Shown here: one piece after another, positions 54,336-62,777 of the stretch
How the letters are laid out: each line of letters opens with the position of its first letter
How positions within the stretch are numbered: position 1 is the first letter of the stretch
NCBI RefSeq assembly: GCF_014489535.1
Contig: NZ_CP060783.1
Span: forward strand, 186,001 to 250,000
From: Diaphorobacter aerolatus
GTDB lineage: Bacteria; Pseudomonadota; Gammaproteobacteria; Burkholderiales; Burkholderiaceae_C
Length of the DNA stretch: 64,000 nt
Direction of reading: 5' to 3'
The notes under the pieces: generated by a model
Told to the model about the DNA's origin: nothing
The model's input: the letters and a program-made list of their open reading frames with translations, nothing else
Databases searched by the model: none
Program-made: the position numbers and the translations under genes

Positions 54336-55043
54336 GTGAACAAAGTCTTTCCATCCGCAGCCGAGGCGCTCAAGGGCGTTGTGGCTGACGGTCAGCTCAT
54401 GGCCGTGGGCGGTTTCGGACTGTGCGGCATTCCCGAGGCGCTGATCGAGGCGCTCAAGGATTCGGCGGTCAAGAACCTCACGGTGATTTCCAACAACGCC
54501 GGCGTCGACGGTTTCGGACTCGGCAAGCTGCTGGAAACCCGTCAGATCAAGAAGATGATCGCCAGCTACGTGGGTGAGAACAAGGAGTTCGAGCGCCAGT
54601 ATCTGGCGGGCGAGCTGGAGCTGGAATTCACGCCCCAGGGCACGCTGGCCGAGAAGCTGCGCGCGGGCGGTGCGGGCATTCCGGCGTTCTTCACGAAGAC
54701 CGGCGTCGGCACCATGGTGGCCGAAGGCAAGGAATTGCGTGAGTTCGACGGCGAGACCTATGTGATGGAGCGTTCGCTGGTGCCCGAGGTCTCGCTGGTG
54801 AAGGCGTGGCGTGCCGACAAGTCTGGCAACCTGCAGTTCCACCTGACCGCCCGCAATTTCAATCCGGCGGCTGCCACGGCGGGCAAGCTCTGCATCGTGG
54901 AGGTCGAGGAAATCGTCGAAACCGGCGCGATGGCGCCGGACGAAATTCATCTGCCCGGCATCTACGTGCACCGCATCGTGCTCAATGCCAACCCAGAAAA
55001 GCGCATCGAAAAGCGCACCATCACCGAAAAGCAAGGAGCCTGA
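54336..55043 (+). CDS. scoA: 3-oxoacid CoA-transferase subunit A
   Basis: A 235-residue alpha subunit of a class I CoA-transferase (ScoA/AtoD/PcaI type) that moves CoA between succinyl-CoA or acetyl-CoA and a 3-oxo acid such as acetoacetate. [20 protein letters not shown] holds the glycine-rich CoA-binding loop, and [20 protein letters not shown] is a further hallmark. Translation starts at GTG 54336, with AGGAGA at 54325-54330. The next gene is the beta subunit, 2 bases on. The PAS-LuxR gene is divergent. Together with the thiolase at 19222-20405 it fits ketone-body or short-chain acid use. Confidence 0.93.
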   Translation: MNKVFPSAAEALKGVVADGQLMAVGGFGLCGIPEALIEALKDSAVKNLTVISNNAGVDGFGLGKLLETRQIKKMIASYVGENKEFERQYLAGELELEFTPQGTLAEKLRAGGAGIPAFFTKTGVGTMVAEGKELREFDGETYVMERSLVPEVSLVKAWRADKSGNLQFHLTARNFNPAAATAGKLCIVEVEEIVETGAMAPDEIHLPGIYVHRIVLNANPEKRIEKRTITEKQGA

Positions 55044-55045
55044 TC

Positions 55046-55684
55046 ATGGCGTGGACGCAAGACCAAATGGCCGCGCGCGCGGCGCAGGAGCTGCAGGACG
55101 GCTTTTATGTGAACCTCGGCATCGGCATTCCCACGCTGGTGGCGAATCACACGGGTGACAAGGAAGTCTGGCTGCAGTCGGAAAACGGCATGCTTGGCAT
55201 CGGCGCGTTCCCGACCGACGACAAGGTCGACGCCGACCTGATCAACGCCGGCAAGCAGACCGTCACGACGATTCCCGGTTCCTCGATCTTCGGCAGCGAC
55301 CAGTCGTTCGCGATGATTCGCGGCGGCAAGATCAATCTGTCGATCCTCGGCGCCATGCAGGTGAGTGAGCACGGCGATCTCGCCAACTGGATGATCCCCG
55401 GCAAGATGGTCAAGGGCATGGGCGGCGCGATGGACCTGGTCGCGGGCGTCAAGCGCGTGATCGTGCTGATGGAGCACGTCGCCAGGAAGAAGGACGGCAC
55501 GACCGACATGAAGATCCTGCCCAAGTGCACACTGCCGCTGACCGGTGTCGGCGTGGTGGATCGCATCATCACCGATCTGGGCGTGATGGACGTGACACCC
55601 GAAGGCCTCAAGCTCGTGGAACTGGCGCCGGATGTGACGTTCGAGGAAATCCAGTCGAAGACCGGCGTGACGCTGAAGCGCTGA
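55046..55684 (+). CDS. scoB: 3-oxoacid CoA-transferase subunit B
   Basis: A 212-residue beta subunit. It contains [17 protein letters not shown] and the catalytic glutamate region [14 protein letters not shown] (S-E-N-G). [20 protein letters not shown] and [20 protein letters not shown] are conserved. The glutamate forms the covalent CoA thioester. ATG 55046 follows AAGGAGCCTGATC. It forms the active heterodimer with subunit A and the operon ends in an intrinsic terminator. Confidence 0.94.
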   Translation: MAWTQDQMAARAAQELQDGFYVNLGIGIPTLVANHTGDKEVWLQSENGMLGIGAFPTDDKVDADLINAGKQTVTTIPGSSIFGSDQSFAMIRGGKINLSILGAMQVSEHGDLANWMIPGKMVKGMGGAMDLVAGVKRVIVLMEHVARKKDGTTDMKILPKCTLPLTGVGVVDRIITDLGVMDVTPEGLKLVELAPDVTFEEIQSKTGVTLKR

Positions 55685-55708
55685 CGCTGTTTGCTTCAGA
55701 CCCAGGAA

Positions 55709-55737
55709 AAACGGGACCGTGATGGTCCCGTTTCTCA
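55709..55737 (+). terminator. Intrinsic terminator of the scoAB operon
   Basis: AAACGGGACC at 55709-55718 pairs with GGTCCCGTTT at 55724-55733, followed by a short T stretch. It lies 25 bases after the stop. Confidence 0.82.
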
Positions 55738-55782
55738 TTCATGCATGCATTCAGTCAGTGTCGATGGCGCGAACTCTGCAGT

Positions 55783-56100
55783 TCAGGCCTGAGGGTCGAC
55801 GCGCACCGTATAGCCCTTGCCCGAGGTAATCACCTCGAACAGCCGGTCGATGTTCGGGTGGCTGCCCGGATGCTGGCGCGCGTCTTCGGTGTGTTCCGCA
55901 AACAGTTCCAATCCTTCGCGTGCGGCCGCTTCGTTGATCGCGCCGTGTTTGGTGGCGAGCGCGGCGTAGAGCGTGAGCGAGCCCGTCTTGCCGGGCGCGT
56001 TGGGGATGGTGGCGGCTACATTGCCTGTCTCGTCGATCAGGTGCAGCGCGGCAATGTGCGCAACGGAGGGAAGCTGGCGGAGATTGTCTGCAAAGGCCAT
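55783..56100 (-). CDS. DUF2322 family protein
   Basis: A 105-residue protein of the DUF2322 family, function unknown. The family shape is seen in MAFADNLRQLPSVAHIAALH, the LYAALATKHG segment and the strongly conserved ELFAEHTEDARQHPGSHPNI near the end. ATG 56100 is the start; the longer open frame upstream is not protein-like. No signal peptide. It is convergent with scoAB and sits next to the IPTL-CTERM gene, without obvious functional link. Confidence 0.8.
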   Translation of the reverse strand: MAFADNLRQLPSVAHIAALHLIDETGNVAATIPNAPGKTGSLTLYAALATKHGAINEAAAREGLELFAEHTEDARQHPGSHPNIDRLFEVITSGKGYTVRVDPQA

Positions 56101-56225
56101 GGCGATGGGTTCCAAGCGAAGAGAAGCGGGGATTTTAGGCCCCGCTTCTGTCGCCTTGGCCGTCTTCACGCTTGACCGCGTGACGGCATGGGCCTCAGCG
56201 GGGTGGGCCGCCGAAGCTCTCCGCG

Positions 56226-58014
56226 TTATTTGCGACGGGTTTGCGGTGTCCGGCGCTGTGTCCAGGCCGCAGCGCCCAGCACCAGCGACAGAACCATCAG
56301 CCCCCATTGCGACAGTGTCGGTACCGCAGTGGCAGAGCCTGGGTCAGGTGGATTGACCGGAGGCTCGCCGAGACAGGTGAGGGTGGCCGTCGCGGGCGTG
56401 GCGACCTGACCTTCGCCGGTGGTGAAGTCGGTTCCGGGCGTGATGACGTTGGTCACCGTGGTGCCGGGGCCGCGCACATGGCCGCCTGCGCGACGGGCCA
56501 TGAGACCGGCACGGTGATGGTGCAGCCACCGACAGGCAGGGTCGCGCCGGACAGCGAGACATTGCTGCTGCCCGATGCAGCGACCAGGGTGCCGCCCGTG
56601 CAGGTGGTAGTGGCCGCGCCAGAGATCACCAACGGCGATGGCAGCGCGTCTTTCACATTGAGTCCGGCAACCGCGGCGCTGGAACTGTTCTGCACCGTGA
56701 TCGTCAGAGTGGCCGTGCCGCCGGGCAGTACGCTGGTCTGCGAGAAGGCCTTGGTGACGGTGCCGGCTGGCGGGATGACCGGTGGCTCACCCAGGCAGGT
56801 GAGGGCGGCCGTGGCTGGCGTGTTGGACTGGCCCAGACTGGTCGTGAAGTCGGTTCCCGGAGTGATGACATTGGTCACCGTGGTGCCGGGAGCCGCGCAC
56901 AGAGCGGCCTGCGCCACGGGCCATGAAACCGGAACGGTAATCGTGCAGCCACCGACGGGCAGAGCCGCGCCGGACAGCGACACGCTGTTGCTGTCCGATG
57001 CCGCAACCAGGGTTCCACCCGTGCAGGTGGTGGTGGCCGCGTCGGCGATCACCAGAGGTGACGGCAGCGTGTCGGTCACGTTGAGTCCGGGAACGGCAGA
57101 GGTCGCGGTGTTGTGTACCGTGATCGTCAGAGTGGATGTGCCGCCGGGCAGCACGCTGGTCTGCGAGAAGGCCTTGGAGATGGAGGCGGGGATGCCGCAC
57201 GAGCCGCCCGCCGCAATCGCATTCAAAAACGCAGGCGCAATTTTTCCGGCATTTTGCGTGCCATAGATATCGTTGTAGACCGCGTCAAAGGGCGTCAGAT
57301 CCACTGTCGCGAACAGGCAGGCACCGGTGCCGCCGTAGGACTGGGTCTGTGGAATCAAAAGGCCGTAGACGCCGTCGACCGTGGTGCCAGGCGCCGGCTG
57401 CGTCGAGCCCGGGGCCAGATAAAGCGCGTTGTTTGCGGGGACGCCGTTGAAATAGGTCACGTCACCGCCGACGAGCGGATTCAAGCCAGCGAAGGAAGCG
57501 CTGTATGGCGAACTGGTGTTGAGTTCCGCCGAGAGTGGCCCGGGTGGCGGAAAAGCACCCAATGTGGGTGTGAAGGCTCCGGTGGCACCAATGCTTTGCG
57601 CCATCGCGGAAACGTTGGCCCCTGGCAGCAGCCGTCGTTGAACATGATGAAGGCGTTGGCCAGCCTTGTCTTGATCGCATCATTGATCGGCGCCCAGTTG
57701 CTTGCATCCACCAGCGAGTAGGCGCTCGTCATGATCACGATGTCATATTTGCCGCCACCCGCCGTGGTGAAGGTCGCGGGACTCACCGAATTCGCCAGGT
57801 CGAGACCGGCCTGCTCCGTGACCGTGGCACCCGCACCCTCGAATTCCTTCTTCATATTGGCAAAAGCGGCAGCGGCGCCCGGCTCGGTGGTGTGCAACAG
57901 CAGAACGTTCTGCGCCTGAGCCACGGAATGGCCCATCAGTGCTCCGAGTACCAACAAACCCAACAGACCCCGGAAGGCTAGCCACCACTGCAATCCCCGC
58001 TGCTTCATCTGCAT
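56226..58014 (-). CDS. IPTL-CTERM surface protein with DUF11-type repeats (two frameshifts)
   Basis: A protein of about 596 residues once two single-base losses are repaired (C-run at 57619-57622 and G-run at 56466-56469). The start ATG 58014 follows GGAG 6 bases upstream. It has a signal peptide (AFRGLLGLLVLGALMGHSVA), an N-terminal globular part with ALVLLHT-like strands and many Gly, then two near-identical repeats of 141 residues (each opening KAFSQTSVLPGG) with Cys-rich segments (TTTCTGGTLVAASG, LPVGGCTITVPVSWPVAQAA). The C-terminus is an IPTL-CTERM sorting signal: VPTLSQWGLMVLSLVLGAAA followed by basic RRTPQTRRK. Exosortase-type systems process such tails, but no exosortase gene is in the window. 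Confidence 0.85.
56352..57175 (-). repeat. Tandem 423-bp repeat inside the IPTL-CTERM gene
   Basis: Two in-frame copies with a 423-base (141-codon) period: copy A 57175-56753 and copy B 56752 to about 56352. Both contain the same landmarks, for example the segment encoding KAFSQTSVLPGG and that encoding TTTCTGGTLVAAS. High DNA similarity suggests a recent duplication, or gene conversion, of one Ig-like domain. Confidence 0.85.
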
Positions 58015-58205
58015 AGTCAACTCCATTAATAAGTGTTGGCTATCAGAATATCGTCTACGAGTAATTATTTAAATCAGCACAGTCAATTTGATTTTTAAAT
58101 TTTGTTAACTACATTGTCTGTGGGGCCATGCGCGCGGTGTGAAATCCCGCAATAGAGGGGCTCGCGAGAGCCGATCCGTTGTGTGTGCCAATTGCAACGC
58201 CGAAA

Positions 58206-58979
58206 TCACGGCAGCCGCGCTTCATCGCTCGTCGGGTCGGCGGGGGAGCTTGCGTGGTGCGCGCCTGCACCCATGCCCAGTCCGAGTCCCATGGCGCCCA
58301 TGCCACCGCCGCCGCCTTGTCCACCACCGCCGCCGCCGCCGCCGTGCCCACCGCCAGCAGTGCCTTCACCGCCGCCCGCGCCGCCGCGCCTGCCGCCTGC
58401 TCCGCCGGAGGCCGATGGCCGCAGCGGGCCCTGATCGGGCACGCGCACGTCGGCGGGAATCGGCTCGAGATTCAGGGCCTCGCGAATGAAATTGCGCAGC
58501 GACACCACCAGTTCGCGCGTGTGGATGCTGCGGCCCTCGGTCATGTCGAGCGCGGCCTGTGCTGCCATGCGTACCTGTTCCTCGGTGCCGAGCAGGATGA
58601 CGTCGGAGAGCGCGGCCTCGACGGTATCGCGCATGCGTCGCTGGCGTTCGCTGCTGGACAGCGGGGCATCGTTCGAATCCGGCGCTTCGCCTTGGTCCTC
58701 GACCCCGTCCGCCGCCGGAGTGCGCGCTGCTTGCTGCTGCAGACGCAGGTCGCGCATGTGCGTGGGGCGCACCTGCAACTGGCCGGTGAACGAACTGCCC
58801 AGCGTCTTGTAGGCGGCCATCAGGGTCTTCAGGCGTTCGTTGATCTGCCGGTTCTCGCGTTCGCGGCGTTTCTGGACCGTCTGCATGAACAGCAGCCGCA
58901 CGCCCATCATGAGACAGGTGACGAGCAGCAGCCCGGCCACCGTGGATAGCACCGAAGACCAGGAACTGAAATCAATCAT
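58206..58979 (-). CDS. Membrane-anchored protein with Gly/His-rich tail
   Basis: A 257-residue protein without a characterised family that I can name. ATG 58979 is followed by a single N-terminal membrane helix (VLSTVAGLLLVTCLMMGVRL). Then comes a soluble helical part with TVQKRRERENRQINERLKTL and QRRMRDTVEAALSDVILLGT. The last 60 residues are nearly all Gly, with Ala, Met and His (GGGHGGGGGGGGQ), ending AHHASSPADPTSDEARLP. The Gly-rich tail could bind metal or be disordered. An alternative start is at 58988. Upstream (58989-59254) is a 266-base gap with nothing I can support. No operon partner is visible. Confidence 0.75.
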   Translation of the reverse strand: MIDFSSWSSVLSTVAGLLLVTCLMMGVRLLFMQTVQKRRERENRQINERLKTLMAAYKTLGSSFTGQLQVRPTHMRDLRLQQQAARTPAADGVEDQGEAPDSNDAPLSSSERQRRMRDTVEAALSDVILLGTEEQVRMAAQAALDMTEGRSIHTRELVVSLRNFIREALNLEPIPADVRVPDQGPLRPSASGGAGGRRGGAGGGEGTAGGGHGGGGGGGGQGGGGGMGAMGLGLGMGAGAHHASSPADPTSDEARLP

Positions 58980-59254
58980 GGAGCGCATGGGGCAGGGCGT
59001 CGAAGTGCAATGAAGCCGCCGATTCTGCGGCATTTGCCGGTCGCGGGCCGTCAGCGCACGACTCGTTTCTACGATCGGCGCATGGCGCTCGTCGTGCCGC
59101 GCGATTGCTGCTCGAACATTCGCAGGGCTCGCAGGACTCCGGTTCAACCGGTTGAGGCGGCGATCAGGACCGCGTGCAGATCCGCACGCTGCGGACCGCC
59201 CAAGACTGCACAACCCTCGGGCTTGCGCGACCCCGTGGGTTGTGTGAACAGGCC

Positions 59255-60530
59255 CTAAATCACGCCCTTGCTTTTGAGCGCATCGAGCGCCTGTGCATCG
59301 AGGCCGAGGTTGCCGCTCAGCACCTCGTCCGTGTGCTGGCCCAGCACGGGCGGCGCGTGGCGCAGGGTGGTGGGGGTGTCAGACAGGCGCAGCGGGCTGG
59401 CTGCCGTGGTAACGAGATTGGCCGTCTGGGCGTGTTTCGATGCTTCCTCAGCGTTCGCGAAGCGCTGCTGCTCGACGCGGATCTGCCGGAATCGCACGTG
59501 CGGGTCGGCATAGGCATCGGCGATGTTGTTGATCGGGCCGCAGGGGACCGCCCTGGTCTCGAGCAGTGTGACCCATTGCGCCGTGCTGCGCTGGCGGGTG
59601 ATGTCGCTCATGCGGGGAATCAGTTCGGCGCGGTGTTTCACGCGCGCGCTGTTGGTGCGAAATTTTTCGTCGCCGGCCCAGTCGAGACCGGCGGCCTCAC
59701 AAAAACGTGCGAACTGGCCGTCGTTGCCGATGGCGAGCAGCATATTGCCGTCGCTGGTGGGGAAATCCTGGTACGGAACCACGCTCGGGTGGGTATTGCC
59801 AAGGCGCTCGGGACGTTTTCGGCATTGAGGTAGCCCGCGCCCTGATTGGCAAGCACGGCCATGGCGACGTCGAGCAGGGCCATGTCGATGTGCTGGCCGC
59901 GTCCGGTGCGGTGCCGCGCCTCGATGGCGCCGAGAATCGCCGTGGTGGCATACATGCCGGTGAACAGGTCGATGACCGCGACGCCCACGCGCATCGGGCC
60001 GCCTCCGGGCTCGGTGTCACTGCGGCCGGTGATGCTCATGAGGCCGCTCATCGCCTGCACGAGCAGGTCATAGCCGGCGCGCGGCGCATACGGGCCGGTC
60101 TGGCCGAAACCGGTGACCGAGCAATAGATCAGGCGCGGATTGAGTGCCTTCAGCGATTCATAGTCGAGCCCGTAGCGCTTGAGGCCGCCGGTCTTGAAAT
60201 TCTCGACCAGCACGTCACTCTGGCTGGCGAGCTGGCGGATCAGTTCCTGCCCCTCGGGCGTGGCGATGTCCACGGTGACCGACCGCTTGTTGCGATTGCA
60301 GGCAGCGAAGTAGCAGGCTTCGCGCGTGCTGCCTTCGGCATCCTTGAAGAACGGAGGGCCCAGTGGCGAGTGTCGTCGCCTTCGCCGGGCTTTTCGATCT
60401 TGATGACGTCCGCCCCCATATCTGCCAGATTCTGTGTGCACCACGGACCGGCGAGTACGCGCGAGAGATCGAGTACGCGAAGATGGCTGAGAGCGCCTTG
60501 CGGTGCGGAATCTGTGGTCGTCTGGGTCAT
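59255..60530 (-). CDS. CaiB/BaiF-type CoA-transferase (two frameshifts)
   Basis: A family III CoA-transferase of 425 residues after repair. It starts at ATG 60530 with [20 protein letters not shown] and [12 protein letters not shown], then breaks at CCC 60359-60361 and resumes [20 protein letters not shown]. The middle has [20 protein letters not shown] and [20 protein letters not shown], with the catalytic Asp around DVLVEN. The second break is CC 59799-59800, after which [20 protein letters not shown] and [20 protein letters not shown] follow to the end. It probably activates an organic acid with CoA for the degradation cluster at 61607-64000. LysR is divergent. Confidence 0.9.
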
Positions 60531-60664
60531 AGGGCTCCGTTGTCGTTTCGAGTGTTGGTGCGCATCGCAGCATGGTAGGGCGGGGCGACACGGCGAGGCT
60601 TTCATTTTCTTTAAGCGCGTATTTGGCCCGGGTGACTGTGTGGGCAGGCCCTAGAATGCCGCGC

Positions 60665-61579
60665 ATGTCCATGCATTTTGACCTAGTAGACCTGCGCCTG
60701 ATGGTGCACATTGCCGAAGCCAACAGCATGACGCGCGGAGCCGAGCTGTCCTTCATCTCGCTGCCAGCGGCGAGCACGCGCATCAAGAATCTAGAGGAAA
60801 GCATCGGCACCAAGCTGCTGTATCGCACCAGCCAGGGGGTGACGCTCACGCCACCGGGTCAGGCGTTCGTCACGCACGCGCGCATGGTGCTCGGGCAGAT
60901 CGAGCATCTGCGCGGCGACATGCAGGAGTACGCGAGCGGCATCAAGGGCCATGTGCGGGTGTTTGCCAACACCACCTCGCTCGGGGAATTTTTGCCGCCG
61001 GTGCTGCGCCACTTTCTGCGCCGCAATCCCGATGTGAACATCGACCTGCGCGAGCGACTCTCGCATGACATCGTGCGCGCGGTGACCGAAGGCCAGACCG
61101 ACATTGGAATCGTCGCCGGGCTGGTGCGCACCGAAAATCTGGAAACCTTGCCGTATCACCGCGACCGGCTGGTGCTGGTCGTGCCGCGCGGGCACGCGCT
61201 CGACGGACAGACGCAGGTGGACTTTGCCGATACGCTGGAGCTGGACCATGTCGGCCTGCATGAATCGAGCGCGATTCACGCGTTTTTGCGGCAGGCGAGC
61301 GACCAGCTGCACCGCCCGATCAAGCAGCGCATCCAGGTCGGCAATTTCGAGACCGCGTGTCGCATGATCGAGTCGGGCGTGGGCGTGGGCATTCTTCCCG
61401 AGTCGGCGGCGAGCCGGCACGCGCAGTCGCTCGCGATCACCATTGTTCCGCTTTCCGATGCCTGGTCGGTGCGGCAGATGCAGATCTGCGTGCGCAGCAT
61501 GGAGGCACTGCCGTCGTTTGCGCGCGATCTGGTCGATCTGCTCGTGGCCGACACCGAGGGCAAGCTCAAGCTGGACTGA
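60665..61579 (+). CDS. LysR-type regulator
   Basis: A 304-residue LysR regulator. The N-terminal helix-turn-helix has LRLMVHIAEANSMTRGAELS and FISLPAASTRIKNLEESIGT, in a form that departs from the canonical pattern (the usual Ser-Gln-Pro reads Ser-Leu-Pro). The effector domain (about 90-295) is normal, with VFANTTSLGEFLPPVLRHFL and IGIVAGLVRTENLETLPYHR. ATG 60665 is the start; ATG 60671 is an alternative. It is divergent from the CaiB-type gene and convergent with the acyl-CoA dehydrogenase gene, so it likely regulates both. The inducer is unknown, presumably an intermediate of the pathway. Confidence 0.9.
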   Translation: MSMHFDLVDLRLMVHIAEANSMTRGAELSFISLPAASTRIKNLEESIGTKLLYRTSQGVTLTPPGQAFVTHARMVLGQIEHLRGDMQEYASGIKGHVRVFANTTSLGEFLPPVLRHFLRRNPDVNIDLRERLSHDIVRAVTEGQTDIGIVAGLVRTENLETLPYHRDRLVLVVPRGHALDGQTQVDFADTLELDHVGLHESSAIHAFLRQASDQLHRPIKQRIQVGNFETACRMIESGVGVGILPESAASRHAQSLAITIVPLSDAWSVRQMQICVRSMEALPSFARDLVDLLVADTEGKLKLD

Positions 61580-61606
61580 GGACGCTGGCGCGCGCAGCCC
61601 TCGACC

Positions 61607-62760
61607 TCAGCCGCGTGCGTCGCGGACCATGTTGCGTGCGATGATGATCTGCTGGATCTGCGTCGTGCCCTCATACAGACGGAACAGTCGCACATCGCGG
61701 TAGAAGCGCTCGATGCCGAACTCCGACAGATACCCCGAGCCGCCGAGAATCTGCACCGCCCGGTCTGCCACGCGGCCACACATCTCGGTCGCGAACATCT
61801 TGCTGCACGACGCTTCGGTCGACACGTTGCGACCTTCGTCACGGCGGCGCGCGGCGTCGATCACCATGCATTCGGCGGCATAGATTTCGGCCTGGCTGTC
61901 GGCCAACATGGCCTGCACGAGCTGGAATTCGCAGATCGGCTGGCCGAACTGCTTGCGATCGAGCGCATAGGCAAGCGCGTCACGCAGAATGCGCTGCGCC
62001 ACGCCCACGGCTACGGCGGCGATGTGGATGCGGCCCTTGTCGAGCACCTTCATCGCGGTCTTGAAACCCTGGCCTTCCTTGAGCCCGATGAGATTGGCAG
62101 CGGGCACGCGCACGTTGTCGAAGAACACGTCGCAGGTGTGTGCCCGCGCTGGCCCATCTTCACGTCGTTCTTGCCGAAGCTGATGCCGGGCGTTTTCGCA
62201 TCCAGGATGAAGGCGGACACACCGCCCGAGCCCTTGTTGGACGGATCGGTGCGCGCCATCAGCGTGAACATGCCGGCATGCGGCGCGTTGGTGATGAAGC
62301 GCTTGTTGCCGTTGACCACGTAGACGTCGCCCTCGCGCACGGCGGTGGTGCGCAGCGAGGCGGCGTCCGATCCGGCCTCGGGCTCGGTCAGCGCAAACGA
62401 GGCCATGATCTCGCCAGTGGCGAGCCTGGGCAGCCACTCGGCCTGCTGCTCGGGCGTGCCATCCATCAGAATGCCCTGCGAGCCGATGCCCACCGTCGTG
62501 CCGATCACCGAACGGAAGGCGGGCGAGGTCTGGCACAGCTCGAAGAGCACGCGCACCTCTTCTTCCATCGTCAGCTCGAGCCCGCCGAAGCGCTCGGGAA
62601 TCGTCATGCCGAACAGGCCCAGATGGCGCATCTCTTCGACGATGTCCTCGGGAATTTCATCGGTTTCGGCGACGATGTTTTCGGCAGGCACGAGCCGCTC
62701 GCGCACGAAGCGGCGCACGCTGTCGAGCAGCGCTTCGAGAATTTCCGGGTCACGAATCAT
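61607..62760 (-). CDS. Acyl-CoA dehydrogenase (frameshifted)
   Basis: A 384-residue FAD-linked acyl-CoA dehydrogenase introducing the alpha-beta double bond; electrons go to ETF and then to the ETF-QO at 42138-43843. The start ATG 62760 follows GGAAG. FALTEPEAGSDAASLRTTA is the FAD-binding segment. The frame breaks at CCC 62143-62145; one added G on the coding strand gives MGQRGAHTCDVFFDNVRVPA. The catalytic Glu is in RLYEGTTQIQQIIIARNM. The gene is 17 bases downstream of the thiolase-like gene, in the same transcript. Confidence 0.93.
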
Positions 62761-62777
62761 GTGGACTTCCTGCTCGC

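Noticed and set aside
56352..57175. A mobile-element or integron origin for the 423-base tandem copies
   Set aside because: No inverted ends, recombinase or attachment sites are seen, and the unit equals one protein domain in frame, so simple duplication is enough.
58350..58470. A simple-sequence repeat or CRISPR-like array
   Set aside because: The repetitive GC-rich tract is the glycine-coding tail of the membrane protein on the minus strand; no regular spacer/repeat units are present.
59010..59258. A small open frame in the 59000-59254 gap
   Set aside because: It lacks a ribosome site and family character, and is Arg-rich in the way of chance frames in GC-rich DNA.
3402..62160. Programmed ribosomal frameshifting as the cause of the split genes
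   Set aside because: No slippery heptamers or downstream stimulatory structures were seen at the break sites, and fourteen independent programmed shifts in housekeeping genes would be implausible.
3402..62160. True pseudogene formation as the cause of the breaks
   Set aside because: Each gene is intact on both sides of its break(s), with catalytic residues conserved, and essential-type genes such as ETF-QO, pepA and lrp are hit. Decay would show more varied mutations and stops.
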